Positions 33,605 to 42,029 of a stretch of 64,000 nt of DNA are shown in pieces. The notes under the pieces are model-generated. The model saw only the letters and a program-made list of their open reading frames with translations. It was not told the origin of the DNA and did no database searches. Position 1 is the stretch's first letter; each line of letters opens with the position of its first letter. Both the position numbers and the translations under genes were made by a program. The stretch is from Oceanicaulis sp. HTCC2633 (GTDB lineage Bacteria; Pseudomonadota; Alphaproteobacteria; Caulobacterales; Maricaulaceae). The stretch lies in the NCBI RefSeq assembly GCF_000152745.1, contig NZ_CH672428.1, positions 2,996,725 to 3,060,724 of the forward strand, given 5' to 3'.

Positions 33605-34693
33605 CTACCCGTACGCCGCCGCGCGGAGCTTGTGATCGGCGAGCACGAGGGCGGCCATGGCTTCGGCGACGGGGACGCCGCGTATGCCGACGCAGGGATC
33701 GTGGCGGCCCTTGGTGACCACTTCGGTTTCCTGAAGGTCCTTGGTCAGCGTCTGGCGCGGAATGCGGATCGAGGAGGTGGGCTTGATCGCGACGCGGACG
33801 ACCAGGTCCTGACCGGTCGAAATGCCGCCCAGCACGCCGCCGTTGTTGTTGGACAGGAACTCAGGTTGGCCATCCGGGCCCAGGCGCATCTGGTCGGCGG
33901 CGTCTTCGCCGCGCATGGCGGCGGCTTCAAGCCCCGCGCCGATCTCGACGGCCTTGGCGGCGTTGATCGACATCATGGCGCTCGCCAAGTCCGCATCGAG
34001 CTTGCCATAGACCGGCGCGCCCCAGCCTGCAGGCACGTTCGAGCACACGACTTCGATGAGGGCGCCGACCGAGCTGCCGTCCTTGCGGATGCGGTCCATA
34101 TCGGTTTCCCAGAGCTTCGCGGTCTCGGCATCCGGGCAGAAGAAGTCGTTCTCGCGCACCTGATCCCAGTCCCAGCGGGACCGGTCGATCCTGCGTTCGC
34201 CAATCTGCACAAGCGCGGCGCGGATCTGGATGTCTTCGCCCAGCACCTTGCGCGCGACCGCGCCCGCGGCGACGCGAGCGGCGGTTTCACGCGCGGAGGA
34301 GCGCCCGCCGCCGCGATAATCGCGCACGCCATACTTGGCGTCATAGGTGAAATCGGCGTGGCCGGGCCGCCATTTATCGCGAATGTCGGAATAGTCCTTG
34401 GAGCGCTGGTCGGTGTTCTCGATCATCAGCGAGATCGGTGCCCCGGTGGTGACCTGACCCCCCGTCCGCTCATCCTCGAACACGCCGGAGAGGATCTTCA
34501 CCTCATCGGCCTCCCGGCGCTGGGTGACATGGCGCGACGTGCCCGGCTTTCTGAGATCGAGCCAGGGCTGGATATCGTCTTCGGTCAGCCTGATCCCCGC
34601 CGGGCAGCCGTCAATGACGCAGCCGAGCGCGGGGCCGTGGCTTTCGCCCCAGGTCGTGAAGCGGAACAGATGACCGAAGGAATTATGGGACAT
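33605..34693 (-). CDS. aroC: Chorismate synthase
   Basis: A 362-residue enzyme forming chorismate from 5-enolpyruvylshikimate-3-phosphate with reduced FMN, the last common step to aromatic amino acids. The three PROSITE-like signatures are clear: [36 protein letters not shown] and [19 protein letters not shown], plus [17 protein letters not shown]. Length and start ([20 protein letters not shown]) are standard. The J-domain protein gene lies upstream on the same strand. Confidence 0.98.
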   Translation of the reverse strand: MSHNSFGHLFRFTTWGESHGPALGCVIDGCPAGIRLTEDDIQPWLDLRKPGTSRHVTQRREADEVKILSGVFEDERTGGQVTTGAPISLMIENTDQRSKDYSDIRDKWRPGHADFTYDAKYGVRDYRGGGRSSARETAARVAAGAVARKVLGEDIQIRAALVQIGERRIDRSRWDWDQVRENDFFCPDAETAKLWETDMDRIRKDGSSVGALIEVVCSNVPAGWGAPVYGKLDADLASAMMSINAAKAVEIGAGLEAAAMRGEDAADQMRLGPDGQPEFLSNNNGGVLGGISTGQDLVVRVAIKPTSSIRIPRQTLTKDLQETEVVTKGRHDPCVGIRGVPVAEAMAALVLADHKLRAAAYG

Positions 34694-34755
34694 GATGCAG
34701 ACGCCAGGCAGACTTCGTTACAGGCGCGGCACTCTAGAGAGGCTTTGCGCAGCCG

Positions 34756-35346
34756 TCACGCCGCGTTGCTGCCCCCGCGAACCCATTTGGCGAAGCGGGC
34801 GGCGGGCGAGGCTTTCACAAAGCGCTCGCAGAAGGCCTTCAAAAGGTTCGTATGCGCGTCCGCGTCTTCCTCGGCTTCGCTGACCTTGGTGTCCTCGAAC
34901 TTCTTCTTCATCGCCGCCAGACGCTTGAGCTCGGCCTCGCCCTGCTGGTTGAGGTCGGCGTCCACCATGACGTCCTGAACCTTGATATGCACGCGCCAGA
35001 GCGGGTCGCCGATGGGCACGACGACCGTGCCGTTCTTCACCGCCACCGGAATGCGGATCATCGCTTCACGGTCATGGATCTTGATGGTGCGGATGCCGCC
35101 CTTGCGCGCCTCTTCAGGCGTAATGGTGATGTCATGCCGGCGCGGCGCGAACCGGCGCAGCACTTCATAGGCCTTCAGCATGCGCTGAAGCCTGGCCACA
35201 GTCTTGGCGTCGCCATCCTTGGCGGTGTCGGGGTGAACCTCCTTGATCACGTTGCGAAAGCGATCACGGACGACGGAGAAATCCTCGTCGCCCTCAAGGC
35301 CGAACACCTTGTACGCTTTGACTATCGCTTCGTGCGGCTCACTCAT
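34756..35346 (-). CDS. J-domain (DnaJ-like) protein
   Basis: A 196-residue co-chaperone-like protein. The N-terminal J domain (residues ~8-65) is compact and retains the Hsp70-activating HPD motif in VIKEVHPDTAKDGD. Instead of a Gly/Phe linker and zinc finger, a single DnaJ C-terminal-type beta domain follows (ITITPEEARKGGIRTIKI ... VVPIGDPLWRVHIKV), then a helical tail. It is therefore a short class of J-protein. It is divergent from pdxH across 98 bases, an arrangement I recall from other alphaproteobacteria. Confidence 0.87.
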   Translation of the reverse strand: MSEPHEAIVKAYKVFGLEGDEDFSVVRDRFRNVIKEVHPDTAKDGDAKTVARLQRMLKAYEVLRRFAPRRHDITITPEEARKGGIRTIKIHDREAMIRIPVAVKNGTVVVPIGDPLWRVHIKVQDVMVDADLNQQGEAELKRLAAMKKKFEDTKVSEAEEDADAHTNLLKAFCERFVKASPAARFAKWVRGGSNAA

Positions 35347-35444
35347 ACTGTACAGAATAAACGGCTTTTATTGTCGAATCGTTGATCTCTATCGAGGCGT
35401 GACTAATTCAGGGTCAGCCCGCGATCGGGCCTGAGGAGCGTGCC

Positions 35445-36113
35445 ATGAGCGACAAGTCCGTCATCCCGCCCAGCCCCAGCCAGCATGACTATGAACAGTC
35501 CGAGGCGAATCCGCCCGAAGACATCTTCGCGCGAGAGGACCCGTTCGCCCTGTTCGAGCACTGGCTCGAGGATGCGAAGGCGAAAGAGCCCAACGACCCC
35601 AATGCGGTCGCGCTGGCCACCGCGGATGAGGCGGGGTGTCCCGATGTGCGCATGGTGCTCCTGAAGGGCTTTGATGCGCGCGGCTTTGTCTTCTACACCA
35701 ACACCGACAGCGCCAAGGGATTGCAGCTCGAGGCCAATCCCAATGCGGCCATGTGCTTTCACTGGAAGAGCCTGCGCCGCCAGATCCGGATTCGCGGCCC
35801 GATCAGCCAGGTCAGCGCGGAAGAGGCGGACGCCTATTTCAAGTCCCGCGCACGCGACAGCCGGATCGGCGCCTGGGCGTCCAAGCAGTCCCATGAACTG
35901 GAAAGCCGGTTCGCGCTGGAGAAGCGCGTCGCTCAGTACGCGGCGAAGTTCAATATCGGCGACATTCCCCGCCCGGAGAACTGGACCGGATACCGGCTCG
36001 ATCCGCAACGGATCGAATTCTGGCGCGATCGCGCCTTCCGCCTGCACGACCGGATGGTGTTCGAACGGACACAATCGCGTGAAACATGGTCGGTAAGCCG
36101 GCTCTATCCTTAA
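35445..36113 (+). CDS. pdxH: Pyridoxamine 5'-phosphate oxidase
   Basis: A 222-residue FMN enzyme oxidising pyridoxine or pyridoxamine 5'-phosphate to pyridoxal 5'-phosphate. The family segments are complete: [55 protein letters not shown] and the C-terminal signature around [17 protein letters not shown]. The protein ends WSVSRLYP, the normal C-terminus. A Shine-Dalgarno (TGAGGAG) precedes the ATG. Confidence 0.97.
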   Translation: MSDKSVIPPSPSQHDYEQSEANPPEDIFAREDPFALFEHWLEDAKAKEPNDPNAVALATADEAGCPDVRMVLLKGFDARGFVFYTNTDSAKGLQLEANPNAAMCFHWKSLRRQIRIRGPISQVSAEEADAYFKSRARDSRIGAWASKQSHELESRFALEKRVAQYAAKFNIGDIPRPENWTGYRLDPQRIEFWRDRAFRLHDRMVFERTQSRETWSVSRLYP

Positions 36114-36175
36114 AACGGGGCGGGTGTCGGACTAGACTGCCATCACATCCATTCAGTGACGCTCGGGGCTTTGTC

Positions 36176-36997
36176 ATGATTTCGGTTTTTCGCGCCATTC
36201 GGCATCTCGTGGTCGGTGTGACCGCGGCGCTCGCCATTTTCACACCGCTCTGGTTTGCGGCTGCAGGGCTGGGCACCCGCTTTGACTTCTGGAGCTATCG
36301 CTTCGGTCTGGGCGTGATGACGTTTGAATGGGGACCGCGCTTCCTGTTCGCCGCTCTGGGGGCGGGCGCTCTCAGCCTCGTGCTGCTGATCGTCTTCCGC
36401 TTCGTCTTCGGCAAGGCGAATGCGCCGGGCGCAGGCGGCTGGGTCGCGGCGGTGCTGGCCATCGCGGTTGGCGCAGGCGGGCTGGGCTACGCTGCGTCGG
36501 TGCGCGAATACGCGTCCACGATTCCGCCCATTCATGACATCACCACCGACACCCAGAACCCGCCGCAATTCTCCGCGGCCCTGATCGACCGGCGGGGCCC
36601 GGACGCCAATTCGATCGATTACGCCAGCAAGATCGATCCGCGCTCCGAACGCCCGCTGCCCGAAGTGCAGGCCGAGGCCTATCCGCAGATCCAACCCATG
36701 ACCTTCGCGGTCGAACCCGAGCTGGTTTACGAGGCGGCGCTGAACACGGCGCGTGATCTGGGATGGAAGATCGGCACGGATTCGCCCGAAGCGGGCCTGT
36801 TCGAAGCGACCGACACCACCTTCTGGTTCGGCTTCAAGGATGATGTCGTGGTGCGCGTGACCGCGCTCGAAGACGGCGGCAGCCGGGTCGACGCCCGCTC
36901 GGTCAGCCGGGTCGGCGTGTCCGATCTGGGCGCGAACGCCGCGCGTCTGGAACAGTTCGAAACGCGCCTGCGCAGCTCGCTGGGCGAGGGCGCCTAG
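36176..36997 (+). CDS. DUF1499 membrane protein
   Basis: A 273-residue protein with three N-terminal membrane helices (residues ~10-30, ~45-75, ~85-105) and a C-terminal soluble DUF1499 domain, recognised by PIHDITTDTQNPPQF near residue 120 and DTTFWFGFKDDVVVRVTALEDGGSRVDARSVSRVG-type end (the key part DGGSRVDARSVSRVG). The function of DUF1499 is unknown. The ATG at 36176 opens the first membrane helix; an open frame continues to 36086 inside pdxH. The convergent MBL-fold gene begins its stop ten bases on. Confidence 0.87.
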   Translation: MISVFRAIRHLVVGVTAALAIFTPLWFAAAGLGTRFDFWSYRFGLGVMTFEWGPRFLFAALGAGALSLVLLIVFRFVFGKANAPGAGGWVAAVLAIAVGAGGLGYAASVREYASTIPPIHDITTDTQNPPQFSAALIDRRGPDANSIDYASKIDPRSERPLPEVQAEAYPQIQPMTFAVEPELVYEAALNTARDLGWKIGTDSPEAGLFEATDTTFWFGFKDDVVVRVTALEDGGSRVDARSVSRVGVSDLGANAARLEQFETRLRSSLGEGA

Positions 36998-37006
36998 GCG
37001 AACCGA

Positions 37007-37906
37007 TCAGGCGAGGGCGTAGCGGGTGTCCAGCCCCGGCGCGCCCTCGCAGACCGCCTTGCCCTGCTCCACCAGATGGATCATGTGCGCCAGCACCGAA
37101 TGGGCCGCGGCCGGGTGCAGGCGCTTGTCCACATCGGCGTACATCACCGAGACCATCGCCTTGATGGTGGTCTGGCCGTTCTCGAGCTGTTTGAGCACCT
37201 GGGCCTCGCGGTTTTCACGGTGCGCGATATAGGCGTCCAGAAAGGGCTTCGTGTCGGTGATCTGGGGGCCGTGGGTGGGCCAGATCGTGTCGAAATCCAT
37301 CAGCCGGATGCGCCGCAGCTGAGCCATGTAATCACTCATGGACCCATCGGGCGGGCTGACGACAGACGTGGACCAGCCCATCACATGATCGCCCGAGAAC
37401 AGGGCGTTCTCCTCTTTCAGCGCATAGCACAGATGATTGGAGGTGTGCCCCGGGGTGTGGAGCGCCGTCAGCGTCCAGTCCGGACCGGTGAAGACGTCGC
37501 CATCCTCGATCTGCACATCCGGGCGGAAGCCCAGATCATCGCCCGCCTCCATGCGCACCTCGCCGCCTTCCGGTTCGGTGACCTTCGGCATGCGGCCATG
37601 GACCTTGCAGCCATGCTTTTGCGCCAGCGTGTGGGCGAGGGGGGAATGGTCGAGATGATGGTGGGTGACGAAGACATGGCTGACCCGCTCGCCCTTCAGG
37701 GCGGCGTCCAGCGCGGCCTCGTGTTCAGGCATGGCCGGACCGGGATCCAGAACGGCGACCTCGCCGGTCCCGATGATGAACACGCCGGTGCCGGTGAAGG
37801 TGAAACTGCCCGGATTGGGGGCGATGACCCGGCGGATGCGCGGGCTCATCCGGTTACAGCGCCCGTATTCGAAATCAAAGTCTCGCACGAAGGGGATGGC
37901 GCTCAT
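37007..37906 (-). CDS. MBL-fold metallohydrolase (LACTB2-like)
   Basis: A 299-residue metallo-beta-lactamase-fold protein. The metal motif THHHLDHSPLAH (HxHxDH) near residue 82, HTPGHTSNHLCY, the aspartate/histidine in LFSGDHVMGW and the late histidine in TIWPTHGPQI are all present, and the C-terminal helical part resembles LACTB2/RNase-type MBL hydrolases. The substrate may be RNA or a small ester. It directly follows the ATP-grasp-like gene (one base between them) and should be cotranscribed with it. Confidence 0.88.
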   Translation of the reverse strand: MSAIPFVRDFDFEYGRCNRMSPRIRRVIAPNPGSFTFTGTGVFIIGTGEVAVLDPGPAMPEHEAALDAALKGERVSHVFVTHHHLDHSPLAHTLAQKHGCKVHGRMPKVTEPEGGEVRMEAGDDLGFRPDVQIEDGDVFTGPDWTLTALHTPGHTSNHLCYALKEENALFSGDHVMGWSTSVVSPPDGSMSDYMAQLRRIRLMDFDTIWPTHGPQITDTKPFLDAYIAHRENREAQVLKQLENGQTTIKAMVSVMYADVDKRLHPAAAHSVLAHMIHLVEQGKAVCEGAPGLDTRYALA

Positions 37907-37907
37907 A

Positions 37908-38837
37908 TCAGGTCTCCACAGAGGTCAGGCGGGCGTCCACATGGGCGCGCAAGGCGTGCGCCAGCGTGCGGGTCGCCTTGAGTTTGTCCGCCATCGGCAG
38001 GGCGATGGGCGGGCCCATATCGGTCTTGTTCACATCCACGATCCACAGATCAGAGGTCTTGCGGTCGCGCAGGACGTCTATGCCGCCCCAGTCCAGGCGC
38101 ATCCCGGCGCAGAAGCGGCGGATCAGGTCGCGTTCCTCGGGCGTAAAGACGGCGTCAGGATCCAGCAGGCGCACTTCGCTGTTGTGATTGGCGAAACGGT
38201 CTTCCAGGGGACGCCGCTTGAGAAACACGACCGGAACCTCGCCGCCCACCGAGGGGCAACGCAAATCCTCGACGCAGCCGTCTTCCGCGACATTGTCGAT
38301 CAGGCGTTGATAGGCGAGACCGGGTTCGGGCGCGACCGGCCCGGTCAGCACGCGCCCGTCATGGGCGCCGTTGGTTTCGGACTTCACCGCCATCGGTCCG
38401 GCCCAGCGTGCGGGGTCCACGGCCAGGGCGCGTCCGCTGACGGCTTCAAAAACGGCGGCGACCCGGGATTTGGAGGTGTCCAGGCAGTGCGCGTTCAGAT
38501 GCGGGCGCGCAGAGGGGGCGGCTTCGGGGACACAGGTCACATCCTCGAAGCTGAAGACCAGATCCGCCGCCTCGGGCGAGGCCGCCATCTGCAGGCCGGC
38601 CAGCTGCACGACCGGCCAGATCAGATACCAGGGGCGCGGCCGGTCCGGGGTGAACCACACTCGCGGCCCGTCTGACGGCACGGAGCGTCGCGCCAGTTCG
38701 ATGCGGGCATGATAGCCGAGCCAGGCCACGCATTCAGAAACGATCCCGCCATCTATCGGGATGCGGGCGCCGGTCTTTCTGACCTGCACCACATGTCCGT
38801 CCAGATGAAAGTCGCGCCACCAGGCGGTCGTCGTCAT
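37908..38837 (-). CDS. ATP-grasp-like protein of unknown function
   Basis: A 309-residue protein that I do not recognise as a named enzyme. Its second half reads like an ATP-grasp fold: a nucleotide lysine region (MAVKSETNGAHDGRVLTGP), a CVEDLRCPSVGGEVPVVFLK strand pair and the metal-binding end LDWGGIDVLRDRKTSDLWIV followed by DVNKTDMGPP, where D and N would hold Mg-ATP. The first ~100 residues have no recognised domain. The product would be an amide or thioester ligase of unknown substrate. The ATG at 38837 is supported by GAGAGGGG upstream. It is coupled to the MBL-fold gene. Confidence 0.65.
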   Translation of the reverse strand: MTTTAWWRDFHLDGHVVQVRKTGARIPIDGGIVSECVAWLGYHARIELARRSVPSDGPRVWFTPDRPRPWYLIWPVVQLAGLQMAASPEAADLVFSFEDVTCVPEAAPSARPHLNAHCLDTSKSRVAAVFEAVSGRALAVDPARWAGPMAVKSETNGAHDGRVLTGPVAPEPGLAYQRLIDNVAEDGCVEDLRCPSVGGEVPVVFLKRRPLEDRFANHNSEVRLLDPDAVFTPEERDLIRRFCAGMRLDWGGIDVLRDRKTSDLWIVDVNKTDMGPPIALPMADKLKATRTLAHALRAHVDARLTSVET

Positions 38838-38971
38838 AGAGCTGCCCCTCTCGATTCCGGTTACACGATACCGCGCCACCGGAGGGGCGCAATTCACGCC
38901 TGATCACACCGGCGCGCTTTTTGCGTCACGCTTTCGTGTCCGCCCTTGAGACGCCGCCGAGGACCGCCGCC

Positions 38972-39172
38972 ATGACACGCCTGAACGCCGCCAGCGTTTT
39001 CGTCAGCCGCCGCATGCGCCTTCTGGTGATGGCGGCGGTGGTGATCGGGTGTCTCAAACTGGGACTCGAGCCGCCTGCGACCGGGCCGGTTCAGTCAGGA
39101 CCGGTTCATGCGGGAGCGGATATCGTGCGTGATTCAAACGCTGAACGCGCTCAAAGTCCGGACAAAAACTGA
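38972..39172 (+). CDS. Small predicted membrane protein
   Basis: A 66-residue product with a basic N-terminus (SRRMRLL), one hydrophobic helix (LLVMAAVVIGCLKLGLE) and a short polar tail. GAGGA lies about 11 bases before the ATG. No family is recognised and the conservation is unknown. It stands alone between the ATP-grasp-like gene and the opp permeases. It could be a real single-pass protein or a chance frame. Confidence 0.42.
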   Translation: MTRLNAASVFVSRRMRLLVMAAVVIGCLKLGLEPPATGPVQSGPVHAGADIVRDSNAERAQSPDKN

Positions 39173-39306
39173 CCCGGCATAGACTATGTGTTCACAGAGA
39201 AGTTGTTGAAAAACAATTCTAAATGTTGCTGACTGCGGGTCGTCCTTGATCCGATAGAGTGTAACGCCCACAAAGCGGTCTTCATCCAGATGTCAAAAAG
39301 CGCCCC

Positions 39307-40239
39307 ATGATCGGTTACATCGCCCGCCGTATTCTCGTTGCGATCCCCACCCTGCTGGTGATCATCACGCTGGCGTTCTTCATGATGCGCTTTGCGCCCG
39401 GCGGGCCGTTCGATCTTGAGCGTCCCATGCCGGAACAGACGCGTCAGAACCTGCTGGCGAGCTATGGAATGGACCAGCCGGTCGCCAAGCAATATCTCGA
39501 TTATCTGGTCGATCTGGCGCAGTTCGATCTGGGCCCGTCGCTGAAATTCCGCGACAAGACCGTCGCCCAGATCATCTCCGAAGGCTTTCCGGTTTCCGCC
39601 ACCGTGGGGCTTCTGTCCATGGCGCTGGCGGTGATTGTGGGCACCGCGCTCGGATCCATAGCCGCGCTCAGGCAAAACACGGCTGCAGATTACGGGGTGG
39701 TCGGCTTCGCCACAGTGGGCATCGTTATCCCGCCCTTTGTGGTGGGACCCATTCTGGCGCTGGTCATCGGCATCTATCTGGGCTGGCTGCCCTCGGGCGG
39801 TCTCGATCCAAGGCATGGCATGACGCTGGAGCGCCTGATCCTGCCGGTGGTGACCCTGGCCCTGCCGCAGATCGCCATCATCTCGCGCCTGATGCGGGCG
39901 AGCATGATCGAGGTGATCCGCTCCAACTTCATCCGCACCGCGCGCGCCAAGGGTCTGAGCCCGTTCGCCGTGATCACACGTCACGCCCTGCGCGCCGCGA
40001 TCCTGCCGCTGGTGAGCTATCTGGGTCCGGCGACCGCTGCGCTGCTGACCGGCTCCATCGTCATCGAACAGGTCTTCTCCCTGCCGGGCGTCGGGCGACA
40101 GTTCGTCTTCGCCGCGCTGCAGCGCGACTATACCGTGGTGATGGGGGTCGTGATCCTCTACGCCAGCCTGATCATCCTTCTCAATCTGATTGCGGACCTG
40201 CTGTATGCGGTGCTCAATCCCAAAGTGAAGTTCGACTGA
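39307..40239 (+). CDS. oppB: Oligopeptide ABC transporter permease OppB-like
   Basis: A 310-residue inner-membrane permease of the Opp/Dpp type. The N-terminus MIGYIARRILVAIPTLLVI is characteristic of OppB/DppB, six membrane helices are visible, and the cytoplasmic coupling loop is EVIRSNFIRTARAKGLSPF (EAA motif). The substrate class, oligopeptides rather than nickel or glutathione, is inferred from the nearby OppA-like protein. Its TGA stop shares one base with the oppC start. No ATPase subunits (OppD/OppF) are in this window. Confidence 0.92.
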   Translation: MIGYIARRILVAIPTLLVIITLAFFMMRFAPGGPFDLERPMPEQTRQNLLASYGMDQPVAKQYLDYLVDLAQFDLGPSLKFRDKTVAQIISEGFPVSATVGLLSMALAVIVGTALGSIAALRQNTAADYGVVGFATVGIVIPPFVVGPILALVIGIYLGWLPSGGLDPRHGMTLERLILPVVTLALPQIAIISRLMRASMIEVIRSNFIRTARAKGLSPFAVITRHALRAAILPLVSYLGPATAALLTGSIVIEQVFSLPGVGRQFVFAALQRDYTVVMGVVILYASLIILLNLIADLLYAVLNPKVKFD

Positions 40240-41144
40240 TGGTTCTGACCTCCACGCCGCAAGAAAAAGCCGAGCTGATGGAACAGAGCGCCGTCAAGGG
40301 CCGCTCGCTCTGGGATGACGCGCGCACGCGCCTGCTGCGCAACAAGGCGGCGGTGGCCAGCCTGATCCTGCTGGGCGTTCTCGTCCTTCTGGCGCTGGTC
40401 GGCCCGCTGATTTGGGTGCACGACAGCACCTTCATCTATCGCGACAAGGTGCAGATCGCCCCGACCCTGACGGACCTGCACATCTTCGGCACGGACGCCC
40501 AGGGGCGCGACCTGTTCGCCCGCGTGCTCGTGGGCTTGCGCATGTCCCTGATGGTGGGCGTGGTGGCGACCTTCGTATCGCTGCTGATCGGGGTGACCTG
40601 GGGCGCGATCGCCGGCTTTGTCGGGGGCAAGCTCGACCAGCTGATGATGCGCGTGGTCGACATTCTGTATTCGCTGCCCTTCATCTTCTTCGTCATCATC
40701 CTGATGGTGGTGTTCGGGCGGAACATCATCCTCATCTTCGTCGCCATCGGGGCGGTGGAATGGCTGACCATGGCGCGGATCGTGCGCGGTCAGACCATTG
40801 CGCTCAAGAGCATGGAATTCGTCGAGGCGGCCCATGCCGCCGGCGTGTCCCAGGGCGCCATCATCCGCCGCCATATCGTGCCCAACGTGCTGGGACCGGT
40901 GGTGGTCTATGTGACGCTGACCATTCCGGTGGTGATCCTGGCGGAAAGCTTCCTGAGCTTCCTGGGCCTTGGCGTGCAGGAGCCGCTGACCTCGCTGGGC
41001 AATCTGATCTCGAACGGCGCGCGCGATATGGAAATCGCGCCCTGGACGCTGATCTTCCCCGCCCTGACCATGATGCTGACGCTGTTCTGCTTCAACTTCA
41101 TCGGCGACGGTCTGCGCGACGCCATCGATCCCAAGGATCGATAG
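40239..41144 (+). CDS. oppC: Oligopeptide ABC transporter permease OppC-like
   Basis: A 301-residue permease partner of OppB. A cytoplasmic N-terminal stretch (~35 residues, SLWDDARTRLLRNKAAVASL) precedes the first helix; the periplasmic part contains HIFGTDAQGRDLFARVLVG, a signature of OppC/DppC, and the coupling loop reads ARIVRGQTIALKSMEFVEAA. A bidirectional terminator follows 27 bases after the stop. The gene overlaps oppB by one base. Confidence 0.92.
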   Translation: MVLTSTPQEKAELMEQSAVKGRSLWDDARTRLLRNKAAVASLILLGVLVLLALVGPLIWVHDSTFIYRDKVQIAPTLTDLHIFGTDAQGRDLFARVLVGLRMSLMVGVVATFVSLLIGVTWGAIAGFVGGKLDQLMMRVVDILYSLPFIFFVIILMVVFGRNIILIFVAIGAVEWLTMARIVRGQTIALKSMEFVEAAHAAGVSQGAIIRRHIVPNVLGPVVVYVTLTIPVVILAESFLSFLGLGVQEPLTSLGNLISNGARDMEIAPWTLIFPALTMMLTLFCFNFIGDGLRDAIDPKDR

Positions 41145-41171
41145 ACCGCCCGGACAGACCCGGACATGCAA

Positions 41172-41200
41172 AAGCGGCGCTGGATCAGCGCCGCTTTTTT
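41172..41200. terminator. Bidirectional intrinsic terminator
   Basis: AGCGGCGCTG (41173-41182) pairs with CAGCGCCGCT (41186-41195) around GAT; a T run follows at 41195-41200, and an A run (41170-41173) precedes it, giving a short T run on the other strand. It closes oppBC on the plus strand and the convergent exported-protein gene on the minus strand. Confidence 0.87.
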
Positions 41201-41216
41201 CTTGCGCCCCGTCCGG

Positions 41217-41831
41217 CTAGCGGATGCGTTCGGCGCGGAACCGGCGGCGGGTATTGCTGCTCAGGCTCATGAAATGGGCGCCCATCAGCCCGCTTTCGAT
41301 CTCGGCGGTCAGACCATTGCGCACATCGCGGTCGGAAATCGTCGGCAGGCGGGTGGAATCGGTCTGGGCCCAGACCTGGCCGTTGGCGAGCGTGACGCGC
41401 AGCTTGCCGCGCACCCGCTCCACCGTCTCGACCGGCAGGCCGGTCAGGGCTTCCAGAGACCCTTCCGCGTTATAGGTGGCGATGCTGCCATCCTCGAAGG
41501 TCTCGCTGTCCGCCGCGGCGACCCGTTCGGCGTCCGACCCGCGCAGGAAAGCGCCCAGGCGCCCCATGCTGGGCAGGTTCAGACCAAAGCCCTCGCGCTC
41601 CACCTGCCGCAGCGCCTGGCGCTCGACCACCACCACCCGGCCGGCCTCGGTCGCCTGCGCCAGCGCGTCGAGCTGTTCGTCCTGACAGGCGAGCCGGGCC
41701 GCGTCATCGCCGATCGCGCGGCAGGCGAGCAGGCTGTTGAGGGTGTCGGAATCGGTGCGAACATCCTGCGCCAGGGCCGGAAAACCTGCGCCCAGCAGGA
41801 CAAAAGCGGCGGCCAGCGGTCTCAGATGCAT
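41217..41831 (-). CDS. Exported protein of unknown function
   Basis: A 204-residue protein with a signal peptide (MHLRPLAAAFVLLGAGFPAL, cleavage near ALA-Q). The mature N-terminus contains a two-cysteine motif LLACRAIGDDAARLACQDEQ, a pattern I associate with several small alphaproteobacterial periplasmic proteins that resemble type VI secretion TagF/VasI-like or DUF-type lipocalins; the later RGKLRVTLANGQVWAQTDS segment looks like a short beta domain. The function is unknown. The ATG at 41831 is chosen for the signal peptide. Confidence 0.7.
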   Translation of the reverse strand: MHLRPLAAAFVLLGAGFPALAQDVRTDSDTLNSLLACRAIGDDAARLACQDEQLDALAQATEAGRVVVVERQALRQVEREGFGLNLPSMGRLGAFLRGSDAERVAAADSETFEDGSIATYNAEGSLEALTGLPVETVERVRGKLRVTLANGQVWAQTDSTRLPTISDRDVRNGLTAEIESGLMGAHFMSLSSNTRRRFRAERIR

Positions 41832-41945
41832 GTCTCGTGTCCGATTTTCACTTGAATTCTCACCCATTTCCCTAGGAAATTAAGAAGGCGTCAACCATAG
41901 CGCTTACATCACCCGGTGAATTGACTGGGCAAGGCAGCTAGGTTC

Positions 41946-41970
41946 AGCATCATCTCGACGCGATGATGCT
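41946..41970. promoter_or_regulatory. Perfect 9-bp dyad upstream of oppA
   Basis: AGCATCATC (41946-41954) and GATGATGCT (41962-41970) are perfect inverted repeats around TCGACGC. The site is 60 bases upstream of the oppA start and 17 bases downstream of a TTGACT (41921-41926) that could be a -35 box, so it would overlap the -10/start region: an operator or a leader hairpin. Confidence 0.5.
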
Positions 41971-42029
41971 ATGGAACGCGGTCAATTGCACGCAGAAGCG
42001 AAAACAGATCTCTGGGGAGCCTGATCATA

